Source: an uncultured Sphingobacteriales bacterium (GTDB lineage: Bacteria > Bacteroidota > Bacteroidia > Chitinophagales > Chitinophagaceae). Taken from it: a stretch of DNA of 56,094 bases. The stretch spans positions 1 through 56,094 of the forward strand of contig CALMQS010000007.1 of assembly GCA_937871285.1 (NCBI GenBank), read 5' to 3'. The position numbers and the translations under genes are program-made. How positions within the stretch are numbered: position 1 is the stretch's first letter; each line of letters opens with the position of its first letter. Below, piece after piece: positions 44,371-52,811 of this stretch. A model generated the notes under the pieces. The model saw only the letters and a program-made list of their open reading frames with translations, made no database searches and had not been told where the DNA came from.

Positions 44371-44501
44371 CCTGCTGCTTTCAAGAAAATAAATTGATCC
44401 CCCGCAATTTCCTGGTGCAAAACTTTACATTCAGGTACAGGGTTAAAAAACAGGATATTTGCTTTCCCTAAGTCCTATAATTTTACCTCCTTGCATTAAA
44501 C

Positions 44502-45569
44502 CTAGCTTACACCTCCCATATTATTCTTTTCTAAGAAAATAGTTTGTGTAGGATAGGCAAAGTCTATTTTTTTATTTTCAAAAGACCTGTAAATGTTCAG
44601 CAGGACCTCCTGTTGCGTGTTCATATACTTGTTGTAATCGGAGGAGAGTATATAATATACAAATTCAAAGTTCAGGCTGAAATCGCCCATACTGGCAAAG
44701 TGTCCCCGGTCGTATATCACATCGTTTTTCTTTTCAATAATTTCTTTAACAAGCTGCGGTATGCTTTCCAGCGCATCTGCCGGGGTTTGATAGGTAACGC
44801 CGATACTGAACACTACCCTTCTTTTTTGCAAGCGCTTGTAGTTGTGCACACGGGAGTCCGTAAGGTCTTTATTGGAGCAGATAAGCTGCTCTCCGGATAA
44901 TGTTCTCAGCCGCGTGGTTTTTATACCGATATATTCTACCACACCCATTTTGTCGTCAATAATGATAAAATCACCGATCTCAAAAGGTCTGTCGAACAGG
45001 ATAACAAAATAGCTGAACAGGTCGCCCAGAATGGTTTGTGCTGCCAGCGCAATAGCAATACCTCCAATGCCGAGCCCGGCAATAATTGAGGTTACATCGT
45101 ACCCGAGATTGCTCAGCAGGAACACAATACCCAGTATCCATACAGCCACCTTAACAATTACCAGCAATCCCCTGGCCTGCTTTTGCTTCAGGTCGCCGTC
45201 TTCCTGCCTCTTTAAAATACCTAACACAAAGTATTGTATTACTTTAGTGATAAGCTGCAGCACAAAAAAAGTTACGATAAGCAGCAATGCAATGCGGATA
45301 ATATTGCGGATTTTCTCCGGAAAATCAAGATTATGGAGCAGCAGGTATATTACCAGGAAATAAGAAATGGGTATAACGGTTTTTTCAATGGCGGCTACTA
45401 TAAGATCATCTATTGAGGTTGCGGTTCGGAACGACCATTTTTTAAGCCATTGTAACGCAATTCTTTTAAAAATCTTGATCAATATAAACCCCAGCACAAT
45501 ACCTCCAATTGTAATTGCCCAGGAACGTAATGAGTTGCCTAAATAAATATTATCCCAAAAATCATTCAT
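44502..45569 (-). CDS. MscS-type mechanosensitive ion channel
   Basis: 355 residues. Several N-terminal membrane helices (WAITIGGIVLGFILIKIF; VIPISYFLVIYLLL; IALLLIVTFFVLQLI) lead into the pore helix GYDVTSIIAGLGIGGIAIAL followed by AAQTILGDLFSYFVILFDRP. The MscS beta domain contains FEIGDFIIIDDKMGVVEYIG and the C-terminal vestibule contains VFSIGVTYQTP. It opens under membrane tension to release solutes on osmotic downshift. Monocistronic. Confidence 0.94.
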   Translation of the reverse strand: MNDFWDNIYLGNSLRSWAITIGGIVLGFILIKIFKRIALQWLKKWSFRTATSIDDLIVAAIEKTVIPISYFLVIYLLLHNLDFPEKIRNIIRIALLLIVTFFVLQLITKVIQYFVLGILKRQEDGDLKQKQARGLLVIVKVAVWILGIVFLLSNLGYDVTSIIAGLGIGGIAIALAAQTILGDLFSYFVILFDRPFEIGDFIIIDDKMGVVEYIGIKTTRLRTLSGEQLICSNKDLTDSRVHNYKRLQKRRVVFSIGVTYQTPADALESIPQLVKEIIEKKNDVIYDRGHFASMGDFSLNFEFVYYILSSDYNKYMNTQQEVLLNIYRSFENKKIDFAYPTQTIFLEKNNMGGVS

Positions 45570-45889
45570 AACGTTTGGTTTTTGAATGTTAATAAATAAT
45601 AGTGAAATACTTCCAGCAATGTAGTATCCTGCAGCGTTTCTGAAGAGATTATGATAAACTCCTGAATAATGAACAGGCAGGAAGAATAGTTAGCGCTTAA
45701 TGCATTTGCTAAAACGGCATGCTATATTTTACTCGGTGTGTATTACTTGTAATACAGAAACGGCAAAGTTAATTAAAACATCGCACTTTTGCTGTTTTTG
45801 ACCGCAGATATCTCGTATTATGAATGTGTATGTTTGCAAAAAATATAATTTTGAACGTATATCGCATTGCAGCGTTAAATCATTTCCAG
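45570..45889. other. Intergenic region between mscS and the universal stress protein gene
   Basis: No gene seen in 320 nt between the divergent genes. The only clear signal is a -7 box TATGTTTG at 45829-45836 on the plus strand, with no well-spaced TTTG upstream. It would start the downstream transcript near 45843 and supports the ATG at 45890 as the gene start. Confidence 0.45.
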
Positions 45890-46705
45890 ATGAAAAAATA
45901 TCATATCCGTAAAATAGCTATTGCCACAAACTTTACGCCGGAAGCCGACCATGCACTGCAATATGCCGTGTTACTTGCCAAAAGGTATAATGCCAGCCTG
46001 GACATTATACATGCGGTTTCCCCGGCAGAATCAAAAAATAAAAAAGCAATATTTGTAAGTGCAGCCTATGAAAAGCTGAAAGAGCAAAAAGCAGAAATAC
46101 TTTCTAATCATGAGCTGGAAATAAAGCTATTTGCCAGGGTGAGTGAAGCAGACGTGTTCCTGCATAAATATTGCATTGAAAATAAAACAGACCTTTTAAT
46201 CATCGGGGTGCAGACGGGGGTGAAAAAGTATTTTGCTGCTACTAAGGCCTATAAGATCATTATGAAAGTTGAATGCCCTGTGCTATCTGTTCCGGTAAGC
46301 TTTACACAGCATCATTTTCATGGTATTTTGTTTCCTGTAAGGGATGTTGCCGGCGTGGAAGATAAAATTTTATATACAAAACCATTTATTGACAAAGAAG
46401 GAGCCGCGCTTTATATTGTGAATTTTGGCAAGATAGATACAGGAAAGATCAATGAAATTACCGGCATAGCGAAAAGCCAGGGGGTTGAATTCAACGTGAA
46501 AGATCTGCAAGATCCCGCTAAAAAAAATATTCCTGCACAGGTAATCGCTGTCGCCAAAGAGAATGGTAACGACCTTATTGTTATCAATGCCACATCAGAA
46601 AAAGAATGGTACGATATATTTGGAGAAAACTATACGGAATACATCCTGAAGGAGTCTAATATCGCCGTTGTATCCATAACGCATTTATTTGAGTCAAAAA
46701 GCTAA
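45890..46705 (+). CDS. Universal stress protein, two UspA domains
   Basis: 271 residues from the ATG at 45890 (MKKYHIRKIAIATNFTPEAD). Domain 1 (about 1-140) has IAIATNFTPEADHALQYAVL and LLIIGVQTGVKK; domain 2 (about 145-271) ends with DLIVINATSEKEWYDIFGEN and NIAVVSITHLF. The G-x2-G-x9-G ATP motif is not clear in either domain. A second, decayed copy of the last 22 codons lies at 52710-52778, suggesting there was once a tandem paralogue. Confidence 0.9.
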   Translation: MKKYHIRKIAIATNFTPEADHALQYAVLLAKRYNASLDIIHAVSPAESKNKKAIFVSAAYEKLKEQKAEILSNHELEIKLFARVSEADVFLHKYCIENKTDLLIIGVQTGVKKYFAATKAYKIIMKVECPVLSVPVSFTQHHFHGILFPVRDVAGVEDKILYTKPFIDKEGAALYIVNFGKIDTGKINEITGIAKSQGVEFNVKDLQDPAKKNIPAQVIAVAKENGNDLIVINATSEKEWYDIFGENYTEYILKESNIAVVSITHLFESKS

Positions 46706-46808
46706 GTGTTCGGGATTATTACTATGGCTTAGAGCAGTCTCTGTTGTAAAGGATAGTTAGGGCTAATGGAGTATAAACCTTATTTTGGTATATTCTATTT
46801 TCTCGATA

Positions 46809-47060
46809 TTAGAGATTTTCAATACCCCTATGACACCTTCCAATAGGAATAGATGTCCCATTCACTTCAACCGATTTTGCAGTATAAGATTCCAGCTTAC
46901 TAATTGAAATGATAAAAGAGCGGTGAATGTATTTAAAAATATGGTCTGGCAAAAGATATTCTATTTCATGTGTACTGATTCGAGATATGAATTTCTTATT
47001 ATAGTAACAACTTTTATGTACTCGCGTTGGCTTTCTATTCTGTAACAAGGTATGCATCAT
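46809..47060 (-). pseudogene. Fragment of a LytTR-type DNA-binding response regulator
   Basis: The C-terminal end of a LytTR domain is recognisable: HIFKYIHRSFIISISKLESY followed by VEVNGTSIPIGRC. This is the usual x-F-x-x-[IV]-H-[RK]-S-[FY]-I ... I-P-[IV]-[GS]-R pattern. The receiver domain and the first half of LytTR are missing and the upstream codons show no homology I recognise, so this is a remnant. It lies at the left edge of the segment between the USP gene and its duplicated C-terminus. Confidence 0.6.
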
Positions 47061-47203
47061 TAAAGCTGTCTTATAGTTTCAAAAAAGTACTTGTGCAACA
47101 TACTCCGCCATGCTTTAACTGCAATTGGTTCGTCATTTATTGTTTACATTTTATTTTAGACACCTATCTTGCTAAATTTATGTTTTTCGCTGCATATTTG
47201 CGT

Positions 47204-48328
47204 ATGAGTTATTTTTTTATTACTGGCATTTCTATTGCATTATTTCTAACAGCAATTCTGTTAACCAAAGAAAAAAAGTCAACATCTGATTTTATTCTTG
47301 CCGCACTGTTGTTTTTTGCAGCCCAAACTATTTTCAACACATTTTTAGTAGAAACGGGATTATATTTAACTTATCCGGATTTATTGGTTCTTGGTTTTTC
47401 CAGTCCAATAATAGTAAGCATATTTCTATATTTATACAGCAAGTACCAAACCAATAATATCCCGTTTCAATGGCGGGAACTTTGGCATTTCGTTCCTGCT
47501 GCAATCATCTTCCTGATTTATACCCGGTTTTTCTTTTTGAATCCTTCTCAAAAACTGGCTGTCATGCAATCTGGAGGGGATGGTTATGAATTTGAAAATT
47601 TGTTAAGAATAGCGGCAATTTATATTTCTGGTATTATTTATTGTATTTTGTCGCTCCGAATTTTATTTACGTACCGCAGAAATATCAAAAATGAGTTTTC
47701 AAACACAGAAAGGATTGAATTCAACTGGCTGGTATTTCTGATAATCGGTATGCTGGCAATATGGCTGATAATTTTGTTTTTACAAGACAACAAAATAATT
47801 TCTATATCGGCTACCATCTTTGTGATTTTGCTTGGTTATTTCGGTGTCACACAGGTGAACGTTTTTGGGCCAAAAGCTATTTCCAGTTCCAATGTAATTT
47901 TTGTAAATAACAAAAAGGAAGATAATAATGAACCTGATAAGCCGCCGCGCCAGGAAAAGTACCATTATTCTAATTTGAGCAGTGAAGAATCTTTACAGAT
48001 TCATGGGCAGTTATTGAAAATTTTGGAAGGCGAAAAACCATTTTTGAATCCGGAACTAACCTTGGCAGAACTGGCAAAGCATATTCCCACCCATCCCAAT
48101 AAATTATCCGAGGTTATCAATAAATACGAGCAAAAGAGTTTCTATGACCTCATTAACGAACGACGTATTCACGAGTTTTTTCGGCTCCTGAATATGCCCG
48201 AAAGCAAGCAATATACGCTTATGTCGCTTGCATATGATTGTGGCTTTAATTCCAAAGCCTCATTCAACCGAAATTTTAAGAAATATACCGGCAAAACACC
48301 AAGCGAGTACCAAAACAACCAAAAATAA
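47204..48328 (+). CDS. Membrane-bound AraC-family transcriptional regulator
   Basis: About 374 residues. The ATG at 47204 (MSYFFITGISIALFLTAILL) begins the first of about six to seven membrane helices; the upstream frame runs through the LytTR remnant region and is unlikely to be translated. The C-terminal ~110 residues are cytoplasmic and carry the AraC double HTH (LTLAELAKHIPTHPNKLSEV; LMSLAYDCGFNSKASFNRNF; KYTGKTPSEYQ). Such proteins couple a membrane sensor to transcription. It may control the following DUF4386/DUF6326 genes. Confidence 0.88.
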   Translation: MSYFFITGISIALFLTAILLTKEKKSTSDFILAALLFFAAQTIFNTFLVETGLYLTYPDLLVLGFSSPIIVSIFLYLYSKYQTNNIPFQWRELWHFVPAAIIFLIYTRFFFLNPSQKLAVMQSGGDGYEFENLLRIAAIYISGIIYCILSLRILFTYRRNIKNEFSNTERIEFNWLVFLIIGMLAIWLIILFLQDNKIISISATIFVILLGYFGVTQVNVFGPKAISSSNVIFVNNKKEDNNEPDKPPRQEKYHYSNLSSEESLQIHGQLLKILEGEKPFLNPELTLAELAKHIPTHPNKLSEVINKYEQKSFYDLINERRIHEFFRLLNMPESKQYTLMSLAYDCGFNSKASFNRNFKKYTGKTPSEYQNNQK

Positions 48329-48505
48329 CCCCAATGCCAACGGTATCAATCCTCATTTAATAAGTACCAATTCTCACAATTTGCTTATTATCAATGTTTA
48401 GTGACGGATAAGCCATACGTTTCAAAGTGGCCATTGAGGCCTTACAGTAATATTGCCAGACGATTTTTGCATTCTGTTTTTCAATCCTCTTTCAAGAAAA
48501 GAAAT

Positions 48506-49201
48506 ATGAATGCAAATAAAAATACAGCAGGTGCTGCAGGTTTAATTTATCTGGTTGTAATCAGTACAGGAATGTTCAGCCTGGCTTATGTTCCTCAAAA
48601 ACTTATAGACTGGAACAATAGCAGCGTAACATTCAATAATATTATTGCTTCATCTTCTTTATTCAGGTTTGGTATTTTCAGCAGCGTGGTTTGCTATACA
48701 GCGTTTATTTTTTTGCCATTTTTTTTGTACAAACTTTTAAGAGCGGTTAATGAATCGCATGCAAGGGCAATGGTGGTATTGGCATTATTAAGTGTGCCTT
48801 TGTCGTTTAATAATTTGCAACATAAATATGCTGCATTAACGCTCACTGGAAAAGAATCTTTTCTGCAAAATATTTCAATAGAAGACTTACAAAATAAACT
48901 GATGTTTTCTCTCCATCAGTATAACGGCGAGCTTTTGCTTGCAACGGTATTCTGGGGGCTTTGGCTTTTCCCTTTTGGTTTACTGGTGTACAAATCAGGA
49001 TTTATACCAAAATTATTTGGCGTTTTACTGATGTTTGGCTGCGTTGGCTATTTGATAAATTTCACCGGCAACAGCTTACTAGAAAATTACTCCAATATTG
49101 GGATAGGGAAATATGTGGGTATGCTGCCTGCAATTGCAGAAATAGGTATATGTTTTTGGCTGCTGTTTTACTGCTTAAAATCAAAAGAAGATGGAAAGTA
49201 A
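48506..49201 (+). CDS. DUF4386 family membrane protein
   Basis: 231 residues from the ATG at 48506 (MNANKNTAGAAGLIYLVVIS). About six hydrophobic helices with family features: the N-terminal AGLIYLVVISTGMFSLAYVP, the SLHQYNGELLLATVFWGLWL stretch and FPFGLLVYKSGFIPKLFGVL. Function unknown. The 177 nt before it hold no other gene. Its end overlaps the DUF6326 gene by 11 nt, so they are coupled. Confidence 0.85.
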   Translation: MNANKNTAGAAGLIYLVVISTGMFSLAYVPQKLIDWNNSSVTFNNIIASSSLFRFGIFSSVVCYTAFIFLPFFLYKLLRAVNESHARAMVVLALLSVPLSFNNLQHKYAALTLTGKESFLQNISIEDLQNKLMFSLHQYNGELLLATVFWGLWLFPFGLLVYKSGFIPKLFGVLLMFGCVGYLINFTGNSLLENYSNIGIGKYVGMLPAIAEIGICFWLLFYCLKSKEDGK

Positions 49202-49610
49202 AAAAAGCGAATACGAAGATTTTAAAATCAATACCAAAATGCTGCTCTCCGCACTTTGGACTTCCGTAATATTTCTTTATATCTATGGCGATTATTTCGA
49301 ACTCTACGTTCCCGGAAAAGTAGAAGGTTTGCTCAATGGACAAAACATGTTGAATACGCCTTACAAGCTGCTTTTTGCAACAATTAGCTTGGCACTTCCC
49401 TCACTGATGATTTTTCTTTCGCTCATGATAACGCCCAAATGGAATAGGATCTTAAATATTTCAATTGGCGCATTCCTGACCTTGTTCACTTTATTGGTAT
49501 GCGCTTCATCTCTTAGTGAATGGAGAATATTTTATGTGATGTTTGCCTTACTGGAAAGCATTATTACATCCATTATAATATGGAAGGCCTGGCGCTGGCC
49601 GATGAATTAA
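49191..49610 (+). CDS. DUF6326 family membrane protein
   Basis: 139 residues with about four hydrophobic helices. The N-terminal segment INTKMLLSALWTSVIFLYIY with GDYFELYVPGKVEGLL is the DUF6326 hallmark. Often found next to DUF4386 and membrane AraC regulators in Bacteroidota, as here. Role unknown. Starts inside the DUF4386 gene. Confidence 0.85.
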   Translation: MESKKSEYEDFKINTKMLLSALWTSVIFLYIYGDYFELYVPGKVEGLLNGQNMLNTPYKLLFATISLALPSLMIFLSLMITPKWNRILNISIGAFLTLFTLLVCASSLSEWRIFYVMFALLESIITSIIIWKAWRWPMN

Positions 49611-49696
49611 TGCTGCCGACTGATAAATACAATAAAGCAACCAATGAAATCCAAAACAATTACCTCCTTTATATAATATATATAAAACTTTAAAAA

Positions 49697-50074
49697 ATGA
49701 AACAACTTAAAATTTCTTTGCTCCTTGCATTCATCACTTTCGTTATAGTGTCATGTAAAAAATCAGACTCCGGGACGGGCAATTCTTATCCGAAACAAGT
49801 ATCTATTACTTATAAAGTAACGAGTACAACAATTAATTCTGCCGCACTCATTCAGTATAAAAATGAAAGTGGCGAGAATACGGATGTTCCAAATCCTGCT
49901 TTACCATATTCTAAAACAATTACAAGAACTGTAAATAAAAATGATGTTTTGTCATTAGCTTATGGTACGCATACGGATCAAACCGTTAAATTAGAAATTA
50001 TAGTAGACAATAATACTGTAAAATCTCAGGAGTTCCCATCTACTGCCGGTGCTATCATTTATACTTTTCAATAG
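49697..50074 (+). CDS. Small Ig-like lipoprotein (MmpS-like fold), copy 1
   Basis: 125 residues. Lipoprotein signal MKQLKISLLLAFITFVIVS with lipobox Cys20 (CKKSDSG). The mature part is all-beta (VSITYKVTSTTINSAALIQY, PNPALPYSKTITRTV, QTVKLEIIVDNNTVKSQEF), like the MmpS-type beta-sandwich. A paralogue of the same length lies 460 nt downstream. No function can be assigned. Confidence 0.8.
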   Translation: MKQLKISLLLAFITFVIVSCKKSDSGTGNSYPKQVSITYKVTSTTINSAALIQYKNESGENTDVPNPALPYSKTITRTVNKNDVLSLAYGTHTDQTVKLEIIVDNNTVKSQEFPSTAGAIIYTFQ

Positions 50075-50092
50075 TAATTTTTAAAAAATATC

Positions 50093-50462
50093 ATGAAGAA
50101 AAATTCAATAACCCTGCTGTTTATTATTTTGTTTTCTTGTGGAACTCTCTTTGCCCATAATGAAAAAAGAAATTTTTAATACCCAATAAACAATTATTAA
50201 AAATGCTATACTTCAGATTATAGTGATGATAAATTTACCTATGCCGAATTAGTTTTTCAAAGAGATCTTGGACAAGATAAATTTTGGGTGAGTGGAATCA
50301 ATGTTTCTAAAGAGATAAGAACTGCGGTTTCCGCCTCTAAATACAGGGATGAAGCAATAGAAATAATGGGGAAAAACGGCTGGGAGATGGTAAGTAGTCT
50401 TATCCGAAACTTCGATGGCGGGTTTGAAATCTTTTATTACTTCCAAAAAAAAATTAGCTAAT
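50093..50462 (+). pseudogene. Decayed gene for a small secreted protein
   Basis: The ATG at 50093 opens a good signal peptide (MKKNSITLLFIILFSCGTLF) but runs into TAA after 28 codons, with a second TAA seven codons later. The same frame then stays open for 86 codons (DDKFTYAELVFQRDLGQDKF; NGWEMVSSLIRNFDGGFEIF) to a stop at 50462. The second part resembles small Bacteroidota secreted proteins ending in a G-W-E-[ML]-V motif. Best explained as a pseudogene with two in-frame stops, possibly after a small deletion/insertion. It lies exactly between the two paralogous lipoproteins. Confidence 0.6.
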
Positions 50463-50533
50463 AAAAATTATACTCAAAATAATTGTCCTAACATATCATT
50501 ATAAAATAATTTATTATACAAATAATTTAAAAA

Positions 50534-50911
50534 ATGAAATTATTTAAACCGTCCCTTTTTATCGCATTCATCATGTTCCTTGCAACATCTTGCAAAAAAT
50601 CAGGTTCCGATATTGGTAATAACTATCCCAAACAAGTTAATATCACTTACAGGGTTAGCAGCACAGCAACCAATAGCCTGGTGTCAATTACTTATGATAA
50701 TGAAACTGGAGGGCAGACTACTGTTAACAATCCATCATTACCATTTACAAAAACCATCACAAAAACTGTAAATAAAAACAATATTATAACACTGGGGTAT
50801 TTTGTCAATCCAGATCAAACGGTAAAACTGGAAATATTAGTCAACAATGAGGTAGTAAAATCTCAGACATACAGCAATCCCAATTCTGCGATGTCATACA
50901 CTTTTCAATAA
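50534..50911 (+). CDS. Small Ig-like lipoprotein (MmpS-like fold), copy 2
   Basis: 125 residues, the same length as copy 1 and clearly paralogous (CKKSGSD lipobox region; NYPKQVNITYRVSSTATNSL; TKTITKTVNKNNIITLGYF; QTVKLEILVNNEVVKSQ). Roughly 60 percent of residues match by eye. The leaders upstream of both copies are also AT-rich and similar in style (TTTAAAAAATGAAA). Arisen by duplication with the decayed gene caught between. Confidence 0.8.
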   Translation: MKLFKPSLFIAFIMFLATSCKKSGSDIGNNYPKQVNITYRVSSTATNSLVSITYDNETGGQTTVNNPSLPFTKTITKTVNKNNIITLGYFVNPDQTVKLEILVNNEVVKSQTYSNPNSAMSYTFQ

Positions 50912-50948
50912 CAAAGAAAACTGATCATACCATTAAAAAATAGATAGC

Positions 50949-51983
50949 ATGAAAAACTTGTTCAAACTTTATTTCACTTTCGTCATCTTTTCAGTATTCT
51001 TTTTTTCCTGTACTAAGGAAAGGTATATTAATGAGCCTGGAAATCTGGTGCCAAAAACTGTAATGGAAGAGGCAACTCTTCCGGCAATATCTGTTAATGG
51101 AGCAAACTTGCACTCAGAAGCTTTTGGTCCAAAAGACAGTACATTAATTATATGTATTCATGGTGGTCCGGGTGGCGACTATCGATATATGCTCAATTGT
51201 AAAACACTTGCAACAAAAGGCTATCGGGTTGTTTTTTACGACCAGCGGGGCGCAGGTCTTTCTCAACGATTCCCCAAAATCTGGTATAAATCCCAGGGCA
51301 GCGATGCTATTAATAAAATTTTTTATGATGAATTAAAAGGCGTGATAGCGCATTACAGAACAACTGCTTCGCAAAAAGTAATCCTGTTAGGGCAATCCTG
51401 GGGAGCAATATTAGCTACTGGTTATACCGGCAAATATCCAACCGAGATAAATGGTTTAATTGTAGCGGAGCCGGGCGGATTAAAATGGGATGATGTGGTT
51501 GACTACGTTGCTGAATCAAGGTCGTTTAAGCTGTGGAGTGAAACCTTAAACGATGCTACATATATTGACCAGTTTATTGCCGGGAAAGAAGACCAGCACG
51601 AAATATTAGATTATAAAGCCAGTTTGATGGGCGCTACAAATGAAATAGTTGGTGATGTAGGTGCTGATTTAGGTAATAATGCACCGTCTTATGTGGCTTC
51701 AAGAAGTGGTGCCGTTGTGCTTGCTGCATCGTTTGAATTGGGGCAAGACACTAAGCCTGATTTTTCAGCCGGTATCAATAATTTTTCCACCAAAACATTT
51801 TTTATTTATAGCTCTAACAATAAAGCTTACCCGGACAGTTGGGCAACAAAAATTTCATCGGTTTATCCTAACAAAGAAATTTTTAAAGCACAGGGCGTGG
51901 GTCATTCGGGAATGATAGACCAGGTAAATTTCTGGACAACAACTATGGAACCTAAAATTATTTCTTACATACAATCATTATAA
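50949..51983 (+). CDS. Alpha/beta hydrolase lipoprotein (proline iminopeptidase-like)
   Basis: 344 residues. Lipobox in FFFSCTKE (Cys21). Alpha/beta hydrolase features: oxyanion motif HGGPGGDYRY, VVFYDQRGAGLSQRF, nucleophile elbow LLGQSWGAILATGY (Ser of G-Q-S-W-G), and the catalytic His in GVGHSGMID near the C-terminus. The HGGPG and DQRG motifs are typical of the prolyl aminopeptidase (S33) group. Surface or periplasmic peptidase/esterase; substrate unknown. Starts 38 nt after lipoprotein copy 2. Confidence 0.87.
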   Translation: MKNLFKLYFTFVIFSVFFFSCTKERYINEPGNLVPKTVMEEATLPAISVNGANLHSEAFGPKDSTLIICIHGGPGGDYRYMLNCKTLATKGYRVVFYDQRGAGLSQRFPKIWYKSQGSDAINKIFYDELKGVIAHYRTTASQKVILLGQSWGAILATGYTGKYPTEINGLIVAEPGGLKWDDVVDYVAESRSFKLWSETLNDATYIDQFIAGKEDQHEILDYKASLMGATNEIVGDVGADLGNNAPSYVASRSGAVVLAASFELGQDTKPDFSAGINNFSTKTFFIYSSNNKAYPDSWATKISSVYPNKEIFKAQGVGHSGMIDQVNFWTTTMEPKIISYIQSL

Positions 51984-51991
51984 CATCACAA

Positions 51992-52675
51992 ATGAAGACG
52001 ATTGCTCTTAAGTCAATTATAATAGTTGCTGCTTTCTCATTTTTTCAGAATAAAATAAATGCGCAGGTCATAAACTGGGAAAATATCTCTAAACAAAACA
52101 AGCATTTGTTGCATGCTAATGTGGGAGCAGAATATGGCGTAACAGCCGGTTTGGGGTATCATCACTTAATACCCATTAAAAAATTTCCACTATGGATTGG
52201 TGGCGAATTTTCTGTGCCGGCGGGAAATCAGTTGGCAGATGATTATAAGGCAAGGTTAGGTGCACAGATCAGGATCGCTATATTCAGTCATTTCCAGTTT
52301 TCAGCGAGGATACAGGGAATAGCCAGGCGCTACCAGAATCAGTCGGTCACACTTTTGAATTTCGGAAGTGATTTTGCCGGGACATTGGGTTATTATCGTA
52401 AACATTGGTTTGGGGGTATTGAAGTTGGTTTTGATAAAGCTATTGTTACACATTTTAAACACAGTGACTGGTACAAAGAAAATATCTATGACAACGTTCA
52501 GGATGGCTGGTATGAGCCTGCCACTGGCGGCAATTTTTACTATGGATTGCAGGGTGGCTATTCTATGAAAAAAATTGATATTACGCTCAAAGTCGGAAAG
52601 CTTTTACAACAGGATTTCAACTCACAGCCATTGCTTCCTTTTTATGGGCAATTGGGAGTGAATTTTAGATTTTAA
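51992..52675 (+). CDS. Hypothetical outer-membrane beta-barrel-like protein
   Basis: 227 residues with a signal peptide (MKTIALKSIIIVAAFSFFQN, cut near NAQ). The mature part alternates aromatic/hydrophobic beta strands (FPLWIGGEFSVPAGN, FQFSARIQGIARRYQ, YRKHWFGGIEVGF) and ends in Phe (LPFYGQLGVNFRF), as outer-membrane barrels do. No specific family recognised. 8 nt after the hydrolase gene, likely the same transcript. Confidence 0.72.
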   Translation: MKTIALKSIIIVAAFSFFQNKINAQVINWENISKQNKHLLHANVGAEYGVTAGLGYHHLIPIKKFPLWIGGEFSVPAGNQLADDYKARLGAQIRIAIFSHFQFSARIQGIARRYQNQSVTLLNFGSDFAGTLGYYRKHWFGGIEVGFDKAIVTHFKHSDWYKENIYDNVQDGWYEPATGGNFYYGLQGGYSMKKIDITLKVGKLLQQDFNSQPLLPFYGQLGVNFRF

Positions 52676-52709
52676 AACAGATGTACTATTGATACAATAA
52701 AATTATAGG

Positions 52710-52778
52710 GAATACATCCTGAAGGAATCTGACATTGCTGTTGTATCAATAATACATTTATTTGAGTCTAAAAACTGA
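52710..52778 (+). pseudogene. Remnant of a second universal stress protein gene (C-terminus only)
   Basis: The 69 nt encode EYILKESDIAVVSIIHLFES-K-N and a TGA stop, matching the end of the USP gene at 46637-46705 with 11 differences in 69 nt (84 percent identity), most at third codon positions. No start codon or upstream USP sequence remains. It marks the right edge of the intervening 6-kb segment and lies just before the DUF389 gene. Confidence 0.8.
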
Positions 52779-52811
52779 TTGTTAAGCCCCAACAGTCAGC
52801 TGCCTAGTTTT

